Both the position numbers and the translations under genes were made by a program. Under the pieces are notes generated by a model. That model searched no databases. It saw only the letters and a program-made list of their open reading frames with translations, and was not told the DNA's origin. Below, piece after piece: positions 45,786-55,131 of a stretch of DNA of 64,000 nt (its first letter is position 1; every line of letters starts with the position of its first letter). The stretch is from Bacillus solimangrovi (GTDB lineage: Bacteria; Bacillota; Bacilli; Bacillales; Bacillaceae_N): contig NZ_MJEH01000062.1 of NCBI RefSeq assembly GCF_001742425.1, forward strand, positions 62,001 to 126,000, written 5' to 3'.

Positions 45786-45818
45786 AAAACAGCTTCCTAT
45801 CGGAGGCTGTTTTCTATT
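45781..45818. terminator. bidirectional terminator between yfhJ and yfhP
   Basis: AATAGAAAACAGC pairs perfectly with GCTGTTTTCTATT; it overlaps the yfhJ stop codon and has T-runs on both strands. Confidence 0.9.
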
Positions 45819-45828
45819 GCATTTGGGC

Positions 45829-46803
45829 TTATGTTAATTCCAATTTCTTCATTAATTTATCTTCGCTAAAAATCCAACCTGTATATGAGCTAATAATATT
45901 TAGTTCTTCATCTAATTTTACGATAGCAACGAAAGGGTAGTAGTCTTTGCTTCTATAGCGAAGATCGATGAATCTAACTTCAGAGTGATCGTTATATTCT
46001 GTCACTTCCCATCGATATAAGGGTGAGAAGGATAAGAAAGCAGCAATGTTCTCATCTTCTTTTGCCTTATGAATGAGAGGAAGGTCAGGAATTGGTTTTT
46101 TTTCAAATACGTCTAGAATGTTGATGTCATAATTATATGCTTTTGCAACGAAAAATTGGGTTTTATTCTCAACTGCTAGATGCCACCGGTTATAACGCAT
46201 CGTTGGTGAAATAATGATTCTTGTTGCATCCGGTATCTTATGTTTTACTGCTTGTTTAACACGATGTTGTGTGTACCACCTAATTAGATAATAGCCAATT
46301 AATATAAGATAAATTATGACAAAAATAATTCCAGGTTGCCCACCGAAACGCCAGATAATAAATCCAGCGATATGGATAAAGAAAATGAACGGATCGAATG
46401 TGTTAATAATCCCTAGTGCAACCCATTTTTTTGTAAAGGGTCGAAGAGCTTGTGTCCCATATGCGTTAAAAATGTCGACAAAAACATGAAGGATTACAGC
46501 TATTAATGTCCAACCCCATAAGTGAGTAATATTTGCATCAGGTGAAAAGAAATAGATAACCCCAGTAATAAGCAGTGACCATAACAATACAGCTGGCATT
46601 GAATGTGTAATTCCTCGATGATTTCGAATATATTTAGCATTGTTTTTAAATTTTAAGATCGTATCAAAATCAGGAGCTTGTTGTCCAATAATTGTACCAA
46701 TCATTATGCTATTTAATGTGGCAGGATGTGAAGCAGCTACTGGATCAAGTGTTGCTAATCCACCTAACGCTACTCCGATTACAAGATGTGTGCCAGTATC
46801 CAT
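45829..46803 (-). CDS. yfhP: membrane-bound metal-dependent hydrolase YfhP
   Basis: A 324-residue protein with several membrane helices. The N-terminal TGTHLVIGVALGG, followed by QAPDFDTI and RNHRGITHS, are the metal-binding histidine/aspartate motifs of the DUF457/YdjM-like family. The second half is a soluble beta-rich domain. ATG at 46803 with AGGAGG 8 bases upstream. Substrate unknown. Confidence 0.85.
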   Translation of the reverse strand: MDTGTHLVIGVALGGLATLDPVAASHPATLNSIMIGTIIGQQAPDFDTILKFKNNAKYIRNHRGITHSMPAVLLWSLLITGVIYFFSPDANITHLWGWTLIAVILHVFVDIFNAYGTQALRPFTKKWVALGIINTFDPFIFFIHIAGFIIWRFGGQPGIIFVIIYLILIGYYLIRWYTQHRVKQAVKHKIPDATRIIISPTMRYNRWHLAVENKTQFFVAKAYNYDINILDVFEKKPIPDLPLIHKAKEDENIAAFLSFSPLYRWEVTEYNDHSEVRFIDLRYRSKDYYPFVAIVKLDEELNIISSYTGWIFSEDKLMKKLELT

Positions 46804-46945
46804 CAAGATAGCCTCCTTTTAGACTAAAACGCATAAAAAGCAAGCTTTATACTTAGAAATGATATCTATTATTTGATAACGCTACCCTTTTAGTTCTTTT
46901 CGGTATGAATCAATTATTATCCTTTACAAAAATGGAGGGAAAGAT

Positions 46946-47257
46946 ATGCCTATAACTATATTTATTGAATATCATGTCAAACGTGAGCAAGTTATTCAAT
47001 ATGAGAATATGATGTCGACCATTTTTTTGAAAGCAAAAGATTTTGGTGCAACATTAATTGACTGGTATGTTGATGATGTCGATAAAGCAAAATTTTATGA
47101 AGTGTATGAAGTTCCCACTCATTCTCACTATTATGCTTTTAGACGTATTCGACAAATGTCAAATCACCCATTATTCGGTGAATTGTGTGGTTATATCAAA
47201 GGTACAAGTCATTATTGCTTAGTCAAAAACCGATACCAGCTTCAGTCTGTGTTATGA
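46946..47257 (+). CDS. hypothetical protein, ferredoxin-like (ABM-type) fold suspected
   Basis: 103 residues with the alternation (beta-alpha-beta-beta-alpha-beta) and the first-strand pattern TIFIEYHVKREQVIQYENMM of antibiotic-biosynthesis-monooxygenase-like domains, but without catalytic residues that I can point to. GGAGGG precedes the ATG. It lies between yfhP and mutY. Function unknown. Confidence 0.65.
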   Translation: MPITIFIEYHVKREQVIQYENMMSTIFLKAKDFGATLIDWYVDDVDKAKFYEVYEVPTHSHYYAFRRIRQMSNHPLFGELCGYIKGTSHYCLVKNRYQLQSVL

Positions 47258-47293
47258 TAATAAGGCACTACATTTAGCATGGAGGAAGCGACA

Positions 47294-48391
47294 TTGACAG
47301 ATGAAATGTACCAACAATGGATTAGAGATTTTGAAGTCGAATCTTTTCGTAATAATTTAGTAACATGGTTTCAAAATGAACAACGTGATTTACCATGGCG
47401 TCATAACCAAACACCATATAAGGTGTGGATATCTGAGGTTATGTTACAACAAACTCGAGTGGATACTGTTATCCCTTATTATAAACAATTTTTAGAACTT
47501 TTTCCTTCGTTAGAGGCATTAGCAGAAGCTGATGAACAAAAAGTTTTAAAAGCATGGGAAGGACTTGGATATTATTCTCGTGCGCGTAACTTACATTCTG
47601 CCGTGAAAGAGGTTCACGAAAAATACGATGGCGTAGTACCAGAAGACCCTAAGCAATTTGGACAGTTAAAAGGAGTCGGACCTTACACGCAAGGTGCGGT
47701 GTTAAGTATTGCATATGGTAAGCCTGAGCCTGCTGTTGATGGAAATGTAATGCGTGTTCTTTCACGAATCATGTCGATATGGGACGATATTGCCAAGCCC
47801 AAAACACGTAAGCTATTTGAAGAACTTGTCCGTATTTTAATTGATACAAACCATCCTTCTGATTTTAACCAAGGTTTGATGGAATTGGGTGCGCTAATAT
47901 GCACACCTAAAACACCAAATTGTTTACTATGCCCAGTTAGAGAGCAATGCCGTGCCTTTTCCGAAGGCGTACAAGCTGAATTGCCAGTTAAAAGTCGTAA
48001 AAAACCACCAAGGTCTTTAGAGATGACAGCGGTAATTCTTCGTAATTCTCAAGGTGAACTTTTAATTCGTCGTAGACCTTCAACAGGTTTGTTGGCAAAT
48101 TTATGGGAATTTCCGAATCATGAGATGGTAATTGAAAGTGAAACACAGGTTGACCAGTTAAAAGCATATATAGAAGAAGATTTTAATATTAAGGTGAACA
48201 TCACAAAACATGCTTTGAACATTAAACATGTCTTTTCACATCTAATTTGGAATATCAAGGTGTACGAGGCGGAAACTACTGATGAAATAAGTCAGATAGA
48301 AGGAGAATGCTTCGTTAACAGAGATCAATTAAGAGACTATCCGTTTCCAGTATCACATCAGAAAATTATTGAATACATTCTTAACGACTAA
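47294..48391 (+). CDS. mutY: A/G-specific adenine glycosylase MutY
   Basis: A 365-residue DNA-repair glycosylase that removes adenine opposite 8-oxoguanine. Visible parts: the helix-hairpin-helix LKGVGPYTQGAVLSIAYG with the catalytic Asp shortly after (PAVDGNVMRV), the 4Fe-4S loop C-X6-C-X2-C-X5-C from CTPKTPNC, and a C-terminal MutT-like domain recognising 8-oxoG. I favour TTG at 47294, 8 bases after GGAGG; an ATG at 47279 lies across that site. Corresponds to yfhQ. Confidence 0.93.
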   Translation: MTDEMYQQWIRDFEVESFRNNLVTWFQNEQRDLPWRHNQTPYKVWISEVMLQQTRVDTVIPYYKQFLELFPSLEALAEADEQKVLKAWEGLGYYSRARNLHSAVKEVHEKYDGVVPEDPKQFGQLKGVGPYTQGAVLSIAYGKPEPAVDGNVMRVLSRIMSIWDDIAKPKTRKLFEELVRILIDTNHPSDFNQGLMELGALICTPKTPNCLLCPVREQCRAFSEGVQAELPVKSRKKPPRSLEMTAVILRNSQGELLIRRRPSTGLLANLWEFPNHEMVIESETQVDQLKAYIEEDFNIKVNITKHALNIKHVFSHLIWNIKVYEAETTDEISQIEGECFVNRDQLRDYPFPVSHQKIIEYILND

Positions 48392-48421
48392 ACCCGGACA
48401 GAGAAAAATGTCCGGGTTTAG
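48390..48421. terminator. bidirectional terminator between mutY and yfhS
   Basis: AAACCCGGACA pairs perfectly with TGTCCGGGTTT; it overlaps both stop codons. Confidence 0.85.
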
Positions 48422-48642
48422 TCATACGTAACACGTGTGCCGTTTGTCCATGTTGCTTCAGTACGCATTAACCCACCGCGTGCTTCAATTTCTTTCACAA
48501 TTTCTCGGTGAATCGTTGCGCCCTCGACATTTAAGTAAGGCATAATTTGCTGCAGGGCATGGTGAAAATATTGAAGCTCACTGTCCTTCCAATTTTGCTT
48601 AGCTGTCATGGATAGTTCAGTCATATCTCTTCCTACATACAT
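48418..48642 (-). CDS. yfhS: YfhS-like small protein
   Basis: 74 residues, ELQYFHHALQQIMPYLNVEG and REIVKEIEARGGL in its middle, resembling the YfhS family found after yfhQ in B. subtilis. GGAGG precedes the ATG. Function unknown. Confidence 0.7.
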   Translation of the reverse strand: MYVGRDMTELSMTAKQNWKDSELQYFHHALQQIMPYLNVEGATIHREIVKEIEARGGLMRTEATWTNGTRVTYD

Positions 48643-48860
48643 ATGAATTTCCTCCTCAAATTACAAATGTCAAAATACTAAAGTTTGTTCAAATCGTCCG
48701 GGAAAAGCTACATTGTCAGTTCGACTCTTCTCTAAATCACATTAAAATTAGTTTATTCGAGTAAGTGATTTTCTATCCAGTTGGAAAAAATATGAATTAA
48801 ATAATCGAGGAATAACGTCATAATGATATGGTTACATTAATGAACGCGGAGGTGATAATG

Positions 48861-49118
48861 ATGGCTAACTACAATCAACAACAGCCAAATCAAACGACAT
48901 CTGGTACAAATGTCCAGCATGTTAAGCAACAAAACGCTCAATCTGCTCAAGCTCAACAATCTGCTGGCCAACAGCAGCAACAGCAACAACAGCAACAACA
49001 ACAGCAACAATATGGGATGAGTACACAAACTGATGTACATGAAGTGCAACAGCAAAATGCTCAAGCTGAGCAACATAAGCAACAAGCATCTACTCAAGGC
49101 CAAAACCCAGCTCATTAA
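48861..49118 (+). CDS. sspE: gamma-type small acid-soluble spore protein
   Basis: 85 residues, extremely rich in Gln, Asn, Ala, with no Trp, Cys or Leu; two blocks of the HVxQQNAQ pattern (near 23 and 63) are the internal repeats of gamma-type SASP, separated by a run of 14 glutamines. These proteins are degraded at germination to supply amino acids. The SD GGAGGTGAT suggests the second of two adjacent ATGs. In B. subtilis sspE lies in the same place, before the yga genes. Confidence 0.88.
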   Translation: MANYNQQQPNQTTSGTNVQHVKQQNAQSAQAQQSAGQQQQQQQQQQQQQQYGMSTQTDVHEVQQQNAQAEQHKQQASTQGQNPAH

Positions 49119-49126
49119 TGTACAAA

Positions 49127-49165
49127 AAAACGCGTCTTTCTCATTACAAGAGTTAGACGCGTTTT
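49127..49165. terminator. bidirectional terminator between sspE and ribU
   Basis: AAAACGCGTCT pairs with AGACGCGTTTT, with a C-rich loop of 17 bases. Confidence 0.85.
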
Positions 49166-49171
49166 CATTTA

Positions 49172-49756
49172 TTAGGCTATAGAGCGTTGTTTTTCAATCC
49201 AAGGTTGTAATTTTGTAAAAAGTGGGATAAATAACGCCATAACCGCGATTCCTTTAATTGCGTTAAAAGGAATGATCCCTATTGTAATAGTAGTTATTTT
49301 AACAGAGTGGCTCATCGCATCATAACCGAGGAACCATGTATATGCAGGTAATAGTAAGTAATAATTTAAGATAGACATAAGAATAATCGTGCTTACCGTT
49401 CCGATTAAACATCCACCAATTAATGAACGTTTTGATTTAAGACGATGGTAGATAAATGCAACAGGAACGATAAAGATGACGCCTGAGATAAAGTTTGCAA
49501 TTTCCCCTACAGGTACGCCACTTCCATATGCTAAATAATAAAGTGTGTTTTTAAGACCTTCAACGATAATCCCAGCTACTGGACCAAAAATGATTGCTGC
49601 CAGCAACGCAGGTATTTCACTAAAGTCAAGTTTCAAATACGGTGGCAGTCCCGGTATTGGAAAGTTCAAAAGCATTAAAACAAATGATACACTGCCTAAT
49701 AATGATAATGACACGAGTTTCCTTGTTGACATACGTTTCTTACGATTTGTACTCAT
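49172..49756 (-). CDS. ribU: riboflavin ECF transporter S component RibU
   Basis: A 194-residue membrane protein with six helices. FPIPGLPPYLKLDFSEIPALL near residue 31 and GPVAGIIVEGLKNTLYYL following it are hallmarks of RibU, which binds riboflavin and works with the shared energising module EcfAA'T (not in this window). AAGGAG precedes the ATG at 49756. An FMN riboswitch upstream confirms the substrate. Confidence 0.95.
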   Translation of the reverse strand: MSTNRKKRMSTRKLVSLSLLGSVSFVLMLLNFPIPGLPPYLKLDFSEIPALLAAIIFGPVAGIIVEGLKNTLYYLAYGSGVPVGEIANFISGVIFIVPVAFIYHRLKSKRSLIGGCLIGTVSTIILMSILNYYLLLPAYTWFLGYDAMSHSVKITTITIGIIPFNAIKGIAVMALFIPLFTKLQPWIEKQRSIA

Positions 49757-49833
49757 TCTACAGTACTCCTTTTTCTCCAGATATTTATCTCTCCACCCGG
49801 TAGAATGAGCAGGCACTCATCGTTCGTGCATAT

Positions 49834-49872
49834 AATAAAAAAACCTTTAACCGTTTTGTTGAGGGCTAAAGG
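49834..49872 (-). terminator. riboswitch expression-platform terminator
   Basis: In the transcript, CCTTTAGCC pairs with GGTTAAAGG (wobbles included), followed by seven U's, between the FMN aptamer and ribU. FMN binding would favour this hairpin and stop transcription. Confidence 0.85.
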
Positions 49873-49929
49873 ATTGGTTTATTTTGCACGACAAATTAAG
49901 GGTAATAGGTACCCAAAATTAGCGCCGCC

Positions 49930-50073
49930 ATCTTCTCCCATCCAGACTTTCACTGTCGGTCCCGGAGTTTCACCAGGTCCACCGCCTACGATAACGTAGT
50001 CGGGTCACGGACTAAGAAACAAAAAAATCTGCTTCATCACCGCCGGTCGGGATTTTCACCCTGCCCCGAAGAT
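49930..50073 (-). promoter_or_regulatory. FMN riboswitch (RFN element)
   Basis: Reading the minus strand, the conserved RFN pieces appear in order: ATCTTCGGGGCAGGGTGAAA, CCCGACCGGCGGT, a variable arm, TAGGCGGTGGACCTGGTGAA, CCGGGACCGACAGTGAAAGT and GGATGGGAGAAGAT, the outermost ATCTTC/GAAGAT forming stem P1. The terminator hairpin and ribU follow directly, so it controls ribU by transcription attenuation. Confidence 0.97.
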
Positions 50074-50432
50074 AGATCGATATAAGATTATAAATCTATT
50101 ATACATCATAAATTGAATAAAACAAGAAATTGAATTTGCATGATGTAATTAAAGTTAGATGGAATATTACAATATCAATATATTAATTACTTCTTAGTAC
50201 ATTAGCTCATTATTAAAAAAACCTAAGCTTTAAAGGTATTTAAATAAAGAGAGAACATGACGGCTTATTAGTGTAAGTAACTTTTTTGTAGAAGAATTTC
50301 CATAAAGTAATTCGGTGTTTTGATAGTTGTTTTGTTATTGACATACAGTTTTGTTTTAAAAATGTATGTGAACCGTTATAATAATAAGAAAATGGATTAG
50401 ATAAGTTTTTCGATTAATGCGGAAAGGAGATA
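50074..50432. other. divergent gap between ribU riboswitch and ygaC
   Basis: AT-rich, without a gene. A 7-base inverted repeat, ACATACA (50341) with TGTATGT (50363), lies ahead of a TATAAT at 50377 that probably serves ygaC; no good -35 box stands at the right distance. The ribU promoter must be in the part adjacent to 50074 on the minus strand. Confidence 0.4.
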
Positions 50433-50966
50433 ATGATGAATGTCCCCAATTCAGGTAGTAAAATTAAAATAGAAAGTTATAAACATAACGGTACACTTCA
50501 TCGAATATGGAAGGAGACGACACTGTTAAAAGGAACAACTCAGATGGCGATTGGGGGTAATGATAAAACAGAAGTATACGAATCTGATGGGCGAACGTGG
50601 ACGACAAGAGAACCAGCGATTTGTTATTTCCATGCTGAGCATTGGTTTAATGTTATTGGAATGCTTAGACAGGATGGAATTTATTATTACTGTAATTTGA
50701 GTTCGCCATTTACGTGGGACAAAGGGATTCTAAAATATATTGATTATGATTTAGATGTAAAAGTTTACCCTGATATGACCTACACAATTTTAGATGAAGA
50801 TGAGTATGTGCTGCATAAGGAACAAATGCAGTATCCAGCAGCGATTGATGAAATATTGAATCGAAATATGAAAACATTAATTACTTGGATACAACAACGG
50901 AAAGGACCATTTGCGCCAGGCTTTGTTGATGATTGGTATGAGTACTTTTTAACATTTCGTTCATGA
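50433..50966 (+). CDS. ygaC: nucleoside tri-/diphosphatase, DUF402 family (YgaC)
   Basis: 177 residues of the DUF402 beta-barrel fold. Signature pieces: [29 protein letters not shown], and the acidic [13 protein letters not shown] with DEDEY, whose carboxylates bind divalent metal. Relatives hydrolyse nucleoside tri- and diphosphates. GGAAAGGAG precedes the paired ATGs. Its position upstream of the ABC exporter matches ygaC-ygaD. Confidence 0.9.
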   Translation: MMNVPNSGSKIKIESYKHNGTLHRIWKETTLLKGTTQMAIGGNDKTEVYESDGRTWTTREPAICYFHAEHWFNVIGMLRQDGIYYYCNLSSPFTWDKGILKYIDYDLDVKVYPDMTYTILDEDEYVLHKEQMQYPAAIDEILNRNMKTLITWIQQRKGPFAPGFVDDWYEYFLTFRS

Positions 50967-51073
50967 TAAGGTAATGGATAAACGCAAATATTCAGATGAG
51001 AAAAGTATGCCTGTGTTACACAGGTTTTCTTTTTCTTTAATTAGTAGTTCGTTAGAGAAAGGAGTGAAAACTT

Positions 51074-52858
51074 CTGAGTAGTATTTCAAGATATATGCAG
51101 TTTGTTCGTCCGTATCGAAAGCAAATTATCATCACAGTAGCTATTGGAATTATTAAATTTAGTATTCCACTATTAATGCCATTGATTTTAAAATATGTTG
51201 TTGATGATATTGTGAATGGGGTAGGTTTGACAGTAGATGAAAAACTACACCAGCTATATTTCATTATGGGCGGCTCATTTGTCGTCTTTTTCATATTACG
51301 ACCACCTGTTGAATATTATCGTCAATATTATGCACAGTGGACGGGTAGTAAAGTATTATTTGATATCCGTGAACATTTGTTTTCACATATTCAAAAGCTA
51401 AGTTTGAAATATTATTCAAATACGAAGGTTGGAGAAGTTATATCAAGAGTGATCCATGATGTGGAGCAAACAAAATCATTTGTTATTACTGGTTTAATGA
51501 ATTTGTGGCTCGATATGATGACGATCATAATCGCAATTGCAATTATGTTGACATTAGACGTGAAGTTAACAATTGCTGCGGTTATTCTATTTCCTTTATA
51601 TGGATTTTCGGTTAAATTCTTTTATAGTAAGCTTCGAGCTTTAACTCGCAAGCGTTCACAAGCGTTAGCACAAGTTCAAGGTCATTTGCATGAGCGTGTA
51701 CAAGGGATGCCTGTCATTCGAAGTTTTGCACTCGAGGATTATGAACAAGAGAAATTTAACGAGCAAAACGAGAACTTCTTAAACAAGGCGTTAGAACATA
51801 CGAGTTGGAATGCAAAGACATTTGCAGTTGTCAATACGATTACAGATATCGCTCCGTTAATCGTCATTGCGTCTGCAGGTTATCTAGTTATTACACAAAG
51901 TTTATCTGTTGGTACGATGGTGGCATTCGTTGCCTATATGGATCGTTTGTATGGTCCGCTTCGAAGACTCGTGAATTCATCAACGACGTTAACACAATCG
52001 ATTGCATCAATGGATCGAGTATTTGAATTCATCGATGAAAAATATGATATTGTTGATCGAGAAGATGCGACAAAATTAGAAAAGGTGAACGGTAATATCA
52101 CCTTTAACCGTGTGTCATTCCGATATGATGAAGAGAATGCAGATGTATTAAAAGATATTAACCTTAAGGTAAACAGTGGTGAAACGATTGCATTTGTAGG
52201 GATGAGTGGAGGCGGTAAGTCAACGCTTATAAGCTTAATGCCACGGTTTTATGACGTTACTGATGGACAAATATTATTAGATGGGACAGATATACGAAGC
52301 TATAAGGTGCGTTCATTGCGTGATAAGCTTGGAATGGTTCTACAAGATACGGTTCTATTTAGTGAGTCTGTAAAAATGAATATTATGATGGGTAACCCAA
52401 AAGCGAGTGATGAAGAAGTAATTGAAGCTGCAAAGGCTGCAAACGCTCATGACTTCATTATGCAGTTACCAGAGGGATACGATACGAAAGTTGGGGAAAG
52501 AGGTGTCAAACTTTCTGGAGGTCAGAAGCAGCGTGTTGCAATAGCGCGAGTATTTTTGAAGAATCCGCCTTTATTGATTTTAGACGAGGCAACTTCTGCA
52601 CTTGACCTTGAGAGCGAGCATCTTATCCAAGAGGCTCTAGAGAAACTAGCAAAAGACCGCACGACCTTCATCGTTGCACATCGACTTGCAACAATCACAC
52701 ATGCAGATCGAATCGTGTTGATGGAAGATGGCGAAATAAAAGAAGTAGGTACACATGAACAATTAATGAGAGAGCGCGGAGGTTATTACGATTTATTCCG
52801 TGTTCAGCAACTAGAAGATCCAGTTGAAAATGAAATAGCGATACGACTAAACACCTAG
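51074..52858 (+). CDS. ygaD: ABC-type exporter half-molecule (YgaD-like)
   Basis: About 594 residues: six membrane helices, then an ATPase domain with Walker [10 protein letters not shown] (~367), signature [12 protein letters not shown], Walker [13 protein letters not shown] and His in AHRLAT. It is a type-IV exporter half-molecule, probably a homodimer for lipids or drugs. The only ribosome site (AAAGGAG, 51058-51064) is 9 bases before an in-frame CTG at 51074 and 30 before the first ATG at 51095; related proteins start with SSIxRYMxFV, so I take the rare CTG start. Confidence 0.9.
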   Translation: MSSISRYMQFVRPYRKQIIITVAIGIIKFSIPLLMPLILKYVVDDIVNGVGLTVDEKLHQLYFIMGGSFVVFFILRPPVEYYRQYYAQWTGSKVLFDIREHLFSHIQKLSLKYYSNTKVGEVISRVIHDVEQTKSFVITGLMNLWLDMMTIIIAIAIMLTLDVKLTIAAVILFPLYGFSVKFFYSKLRALTRKRSQALAQVQGHLHERVQGMPVIRSFALEDYEQEKFNEQNENFLNKALEHTSWNAKTFAVVNTITDIAPLIVIASAGYLVITQSLSVGTMVAFVAYMDRLYGPLRRLVNSSTTLTQSIASMDRVFEFIDEKYDIVDREDATKLEKVNGNITFNRVSFRYDEENADVLKDINLKVNSGETIAFVGMSGGGKSTLISLMPRFYDVTDGQILLDGTDIRSYKVRSLRDKLGMVLQDTVLFSESVKMNIMMGNPKASDEEVIEAAKAANAHDFIMQLPEGYDTKVGERGVKLSGGQKQRVAIARVFLKNPPLLILDEATSALDLESEHLIQEALEKLAKDRTTFIVAHRLATITHADRIVLMEDGEIKEVGTHEQLMRERGGYYDLFRVQQLEDPVENEIAIRLNT

Positions 52859-52877
52859 AGGGATTTCTGGGTGTTTT
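52849..52877 (+). terminator. terminator of ygaD
   Basis: AAACACCTAGA pairs with TCTGGGTGTTT (one mismatch) followed by TT, overlapping the stop codon. Confidence 0.85.
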
Positions 52878-53001
52878 TATTATTGTATAAAAGTAGAAAA
52901 TTATAATTTAGTTGGATAATTTCTTCCATAATAATGTCGAAACATTGGAGATAACGGGATTGTAACACGTTTGTAAAATATGAAAATTATCTTAAAAAAC
53001 G

Positions 53002-53016
53002 AATTTTCTAAAAATT
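53002..53016. promoter_or_regulatory. CodY-box-like site upstream of the app operon
   Basis: AATTTTCTAAAAATT matches the CodY consensus AATTTTCWGAAAATT at 14 of 15 positions. It lies 101 bases before the appD start. CodY represses peptide-uptake operons in nutrient-rich Bacillus cells, so repression here is plausible. Confidence 0.6.
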
Positions 53017-53116
53017 ATTATTGTAAATTTCTTTTTGAAATGTCATAATAATTAGAGAATAAAAGTGAGACAGGAATAGGTTATTGACATCTGGTAGTTT
53101 GAGAGGGTGAGATTTT

Positions 53117-54112
53117 GTGAGTAAAAGTCCTGTTTTAGATGTACAAGGCTTAAGAACGACTTTCTTCACAGATGACGGAGAAGTCCCTGCAGTTGACAAT
53201 GTAGATTTTCATATAAATGAAGGTGAAATTCTAGGGATTGTTGGTGAGTCTGGCTGTGGGAAAAGTGTAACTTCTCTATCAGTGATGGGACTTGTACCAA
53301 GTCCACCGGGGAAAATTGTAGGTGGGAAAATATTATTTAAAGATGAAGACTTAACGAAAGTATCGGAAAAACGAATGAGAGAGATTCGTGGAAATGAAAT
53401 CGCGATGATCTTCCAAGAACCAATGACATCGTTAAATCCAGTCTTCACAATTGGAAATCAATTGATTGAAGCAATTCGTTTGCATAATAAATGGGATAAA
53501 AAGAAAGCAAGAGCAAGAGCAATTGAGATGTTGAAACTTGTTGGTTTACCTCGTGCAGAAGAATTAATTGATGACTATCCACACCAGCTTTCTGGAGGGA
53601 TGCGTCAACGTGTAATGATTGCGATGGCAATGGTCTGTGACCCGAAAGTGCTTATTGCGGATGAACCAACAACAGCATTAGATGTAACAATTCAAGCGCA
53701 AATTTTACAGTTAATGAAAAATCTGAATAAAGAATTAAATACAGCAGTCATGATGATCACACATGATTTAGGTGTTGTAGCTGAGGTTTGTCAACGAATT
53801 GTTGTCATGTATTCAGGTAAAGTTGTTGAAGAAGCGGATGTACGAACAATATTTAAAGATCCAAAGCATCCATATACGGTTGGATTAATTAAGTCTGTAC
53901 CAGATATGCGAACAAAAGTGGACAGGCTTTATTCGATACCAGGTAATGTACCAAAGCCAGGTTCGATTAAGCAAGGGTGTCGTTTTGCAGCACGTTGTGA
54001 ACATGCATTTGATCGCTGTTATAACGAGACACCAGATCTTTATCAAGTCGATGAAGGACATAGAGTACGTTGTTTCCTTCATGATGAACAGCAAGAGGGT
54101 GTACAAGCATGA
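53117..54112 (+). CDS. appD: oligopeptide ABC transporter ATPase AppD/OppD
   Basis: 331 residues: Walker A GESGCGKS, signature LSGGMRQRVMIAMA, Walker B VLIADEPTTALD and the C-terminal oligopeptide-transporter cap with the GCRFAARC cysteine pair. One of two ATPases energising peptide uptake. GTG start behind GAGAGGGTGA. It overlaps appF by 4 bases (ATGA). The gene order D-F-A-B-C is that of the B. subtilis app operon, not opp (A-B-C-D-F). Confidence 0.93.
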   Translation: MSKSPVLDVQGLRTTFFTDDGEVPAVDNVDFHINEGEILGIVGESGCGKSVTSLSVMGLVPSPPGKIVGGKILFKDEDLTKVSEKRMREIRGNEIAMIFQEPMTSLNPVFTIGNQLIEAIRLHNKWDKKKARARAIEMLKLVGLPRAEELIDDYPHQLSGGMRQRVMIAMAMVCDPKVLIADEPTTALDVTIQAQILQLMKNLNKELNTAVMMITHDLGVVAEVCQRIVVMYSGKVVEEADVRTIFKDPKHPYTVGLIKSVPDMRTKVDRLYSIPGNVPKPGSIKQGCRFAARCEHAFDRCYNETPDLYQVDEGHRVRCFLHDEQQEGVQA

Positions 54113-55086
54113 GTGAAACGTTACTGAAAGTTGATAATTTGAAGAAGCACTTTCCGATTACTGGAGGGATTTTGCAACGTCAAGTTGGTGAAGTTAAGGC
54201 CGTTGATGGTATTTCTTTTTCGGTGAAAAAAGGTGAGACGTTAGGAATTGTTGGTGAATCAGGATGTGGGAAATCAACAACGGGGCGTCTATTAATGCGT
54301 TTAATTGATCCGACAGAAGGTAAGGTTGTCTTCGATGATAAAGAGCTTACAGACCTTTCTGCAAGTGATATGAGAAAGGTTAGACGAGACATGCAAATGG
54401 TGTTTCAAGATCCATTCGCATCGTTAAATCCTCGTCATACTGTTGAGCGTATTTTAGAAGAGCCATTAATTGTACACGGTATGGGTAATGCAAAGGAACG
54501 AAAGAAAAAAGTTCGAGAACTGTTAGAAGTCGTTGGATTAAGCAGTTATCATGCAAAGCGTTATCCTCACCAATTTAGTGGAGGACAGCGTCAACGTATT
54601 GGGATTGCTCGTGCGTTAATGACACGTCCTAAACTTATCATTGCAGATGAACCAGTGTCCGCACTGGATGTATCGATTCAATCACAAGTGTTGAATCTGA
54701 TGGAAGACTTGCAGAAGGAATTTGACTTAACGTATATATTTATTGCGCATGATTTAGGGGTTGTTCGTCATATTAGTGATCGTGTAGCGGTCATGTACCT
54801 TGGACGAATGGTCGAGCTTGCTGATAGTGAGGCATTGTATCAAAAACCAATGCATCCATATACACAGGCATTATTGTCTGCTGTACCGATTCCTGATCCA
54901 GATTTTGAAATGGAGCGCAAATATTTAACTGGAGATATTCCGAGTCCATCTAACCCACCAACGGGGTGTGCATTCCATACACGTTGTAGCGAATGTATGG
55001 ATATTTGTAAAACAGATAGACCGGAATTTAGAGAGATTGAAGAAGGGCATTATGTCGCATGCCACCTTTTTAACGATAAAGGGTAG
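54109..55086 (+). CDS. appF: oligopeptide ABC transporter ATPase AppF/OppF
   Basis: 325 residues, partner of AppD: Walker A GESGCGKSTTGR, FSGGQRQRIGIARA, Walker B LIIADEPVSALD and the cap GCAFHTRCSECMDIC. Starts in an ATGA overlap with appD. Followed after 45 bases by the binding-protein gene. Confidence 0.93.
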   Translation: MSETLLKVDNLKKHFPITGGILQRQVGEVKAVDGISFSVKKGETLGIVGESGCGKSTTGRLLMRLIDPTEGKVVFDDKELTDLSASDMRKVRRDMQMVFQDPFASLNPRHTVERILEEPLIVHGMGNAKERKKKVRELLEVVGLSSYHAKRYPHQFSGGQRQRIGIARALMTRPKLIIADEPVSALDVSIQSQVLNLMEDLQKEFDLTYIFIAHDLGVVRHISDRVAVMYLGRMVELADSEALYQKPMHPYTQALLSAVPIPDPDFEMERKYLTGDIPSPSNPPTGCAFHTRCSECMDICKTDRPEFREIEEGHYVACHLFNDKG

Positions 55087-55131
55087 TGTGTGAGATAAGT
55101 ATAAATCATAAATTTATTAGGAGGGGAATGT

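Noticed and set aside
48785..48830. Sigma-G-like promoter before sspE
   Set aside because: TGAATT and CATAATG are present, but the spacer is about 20 bases instead of 17-18.
48837..49115. Leucine-rich open frame opposite sspE
   Set aside because: It is the antisense reading of the CAA/CAG tract; no ribosome site, and the sspE frame has family features.
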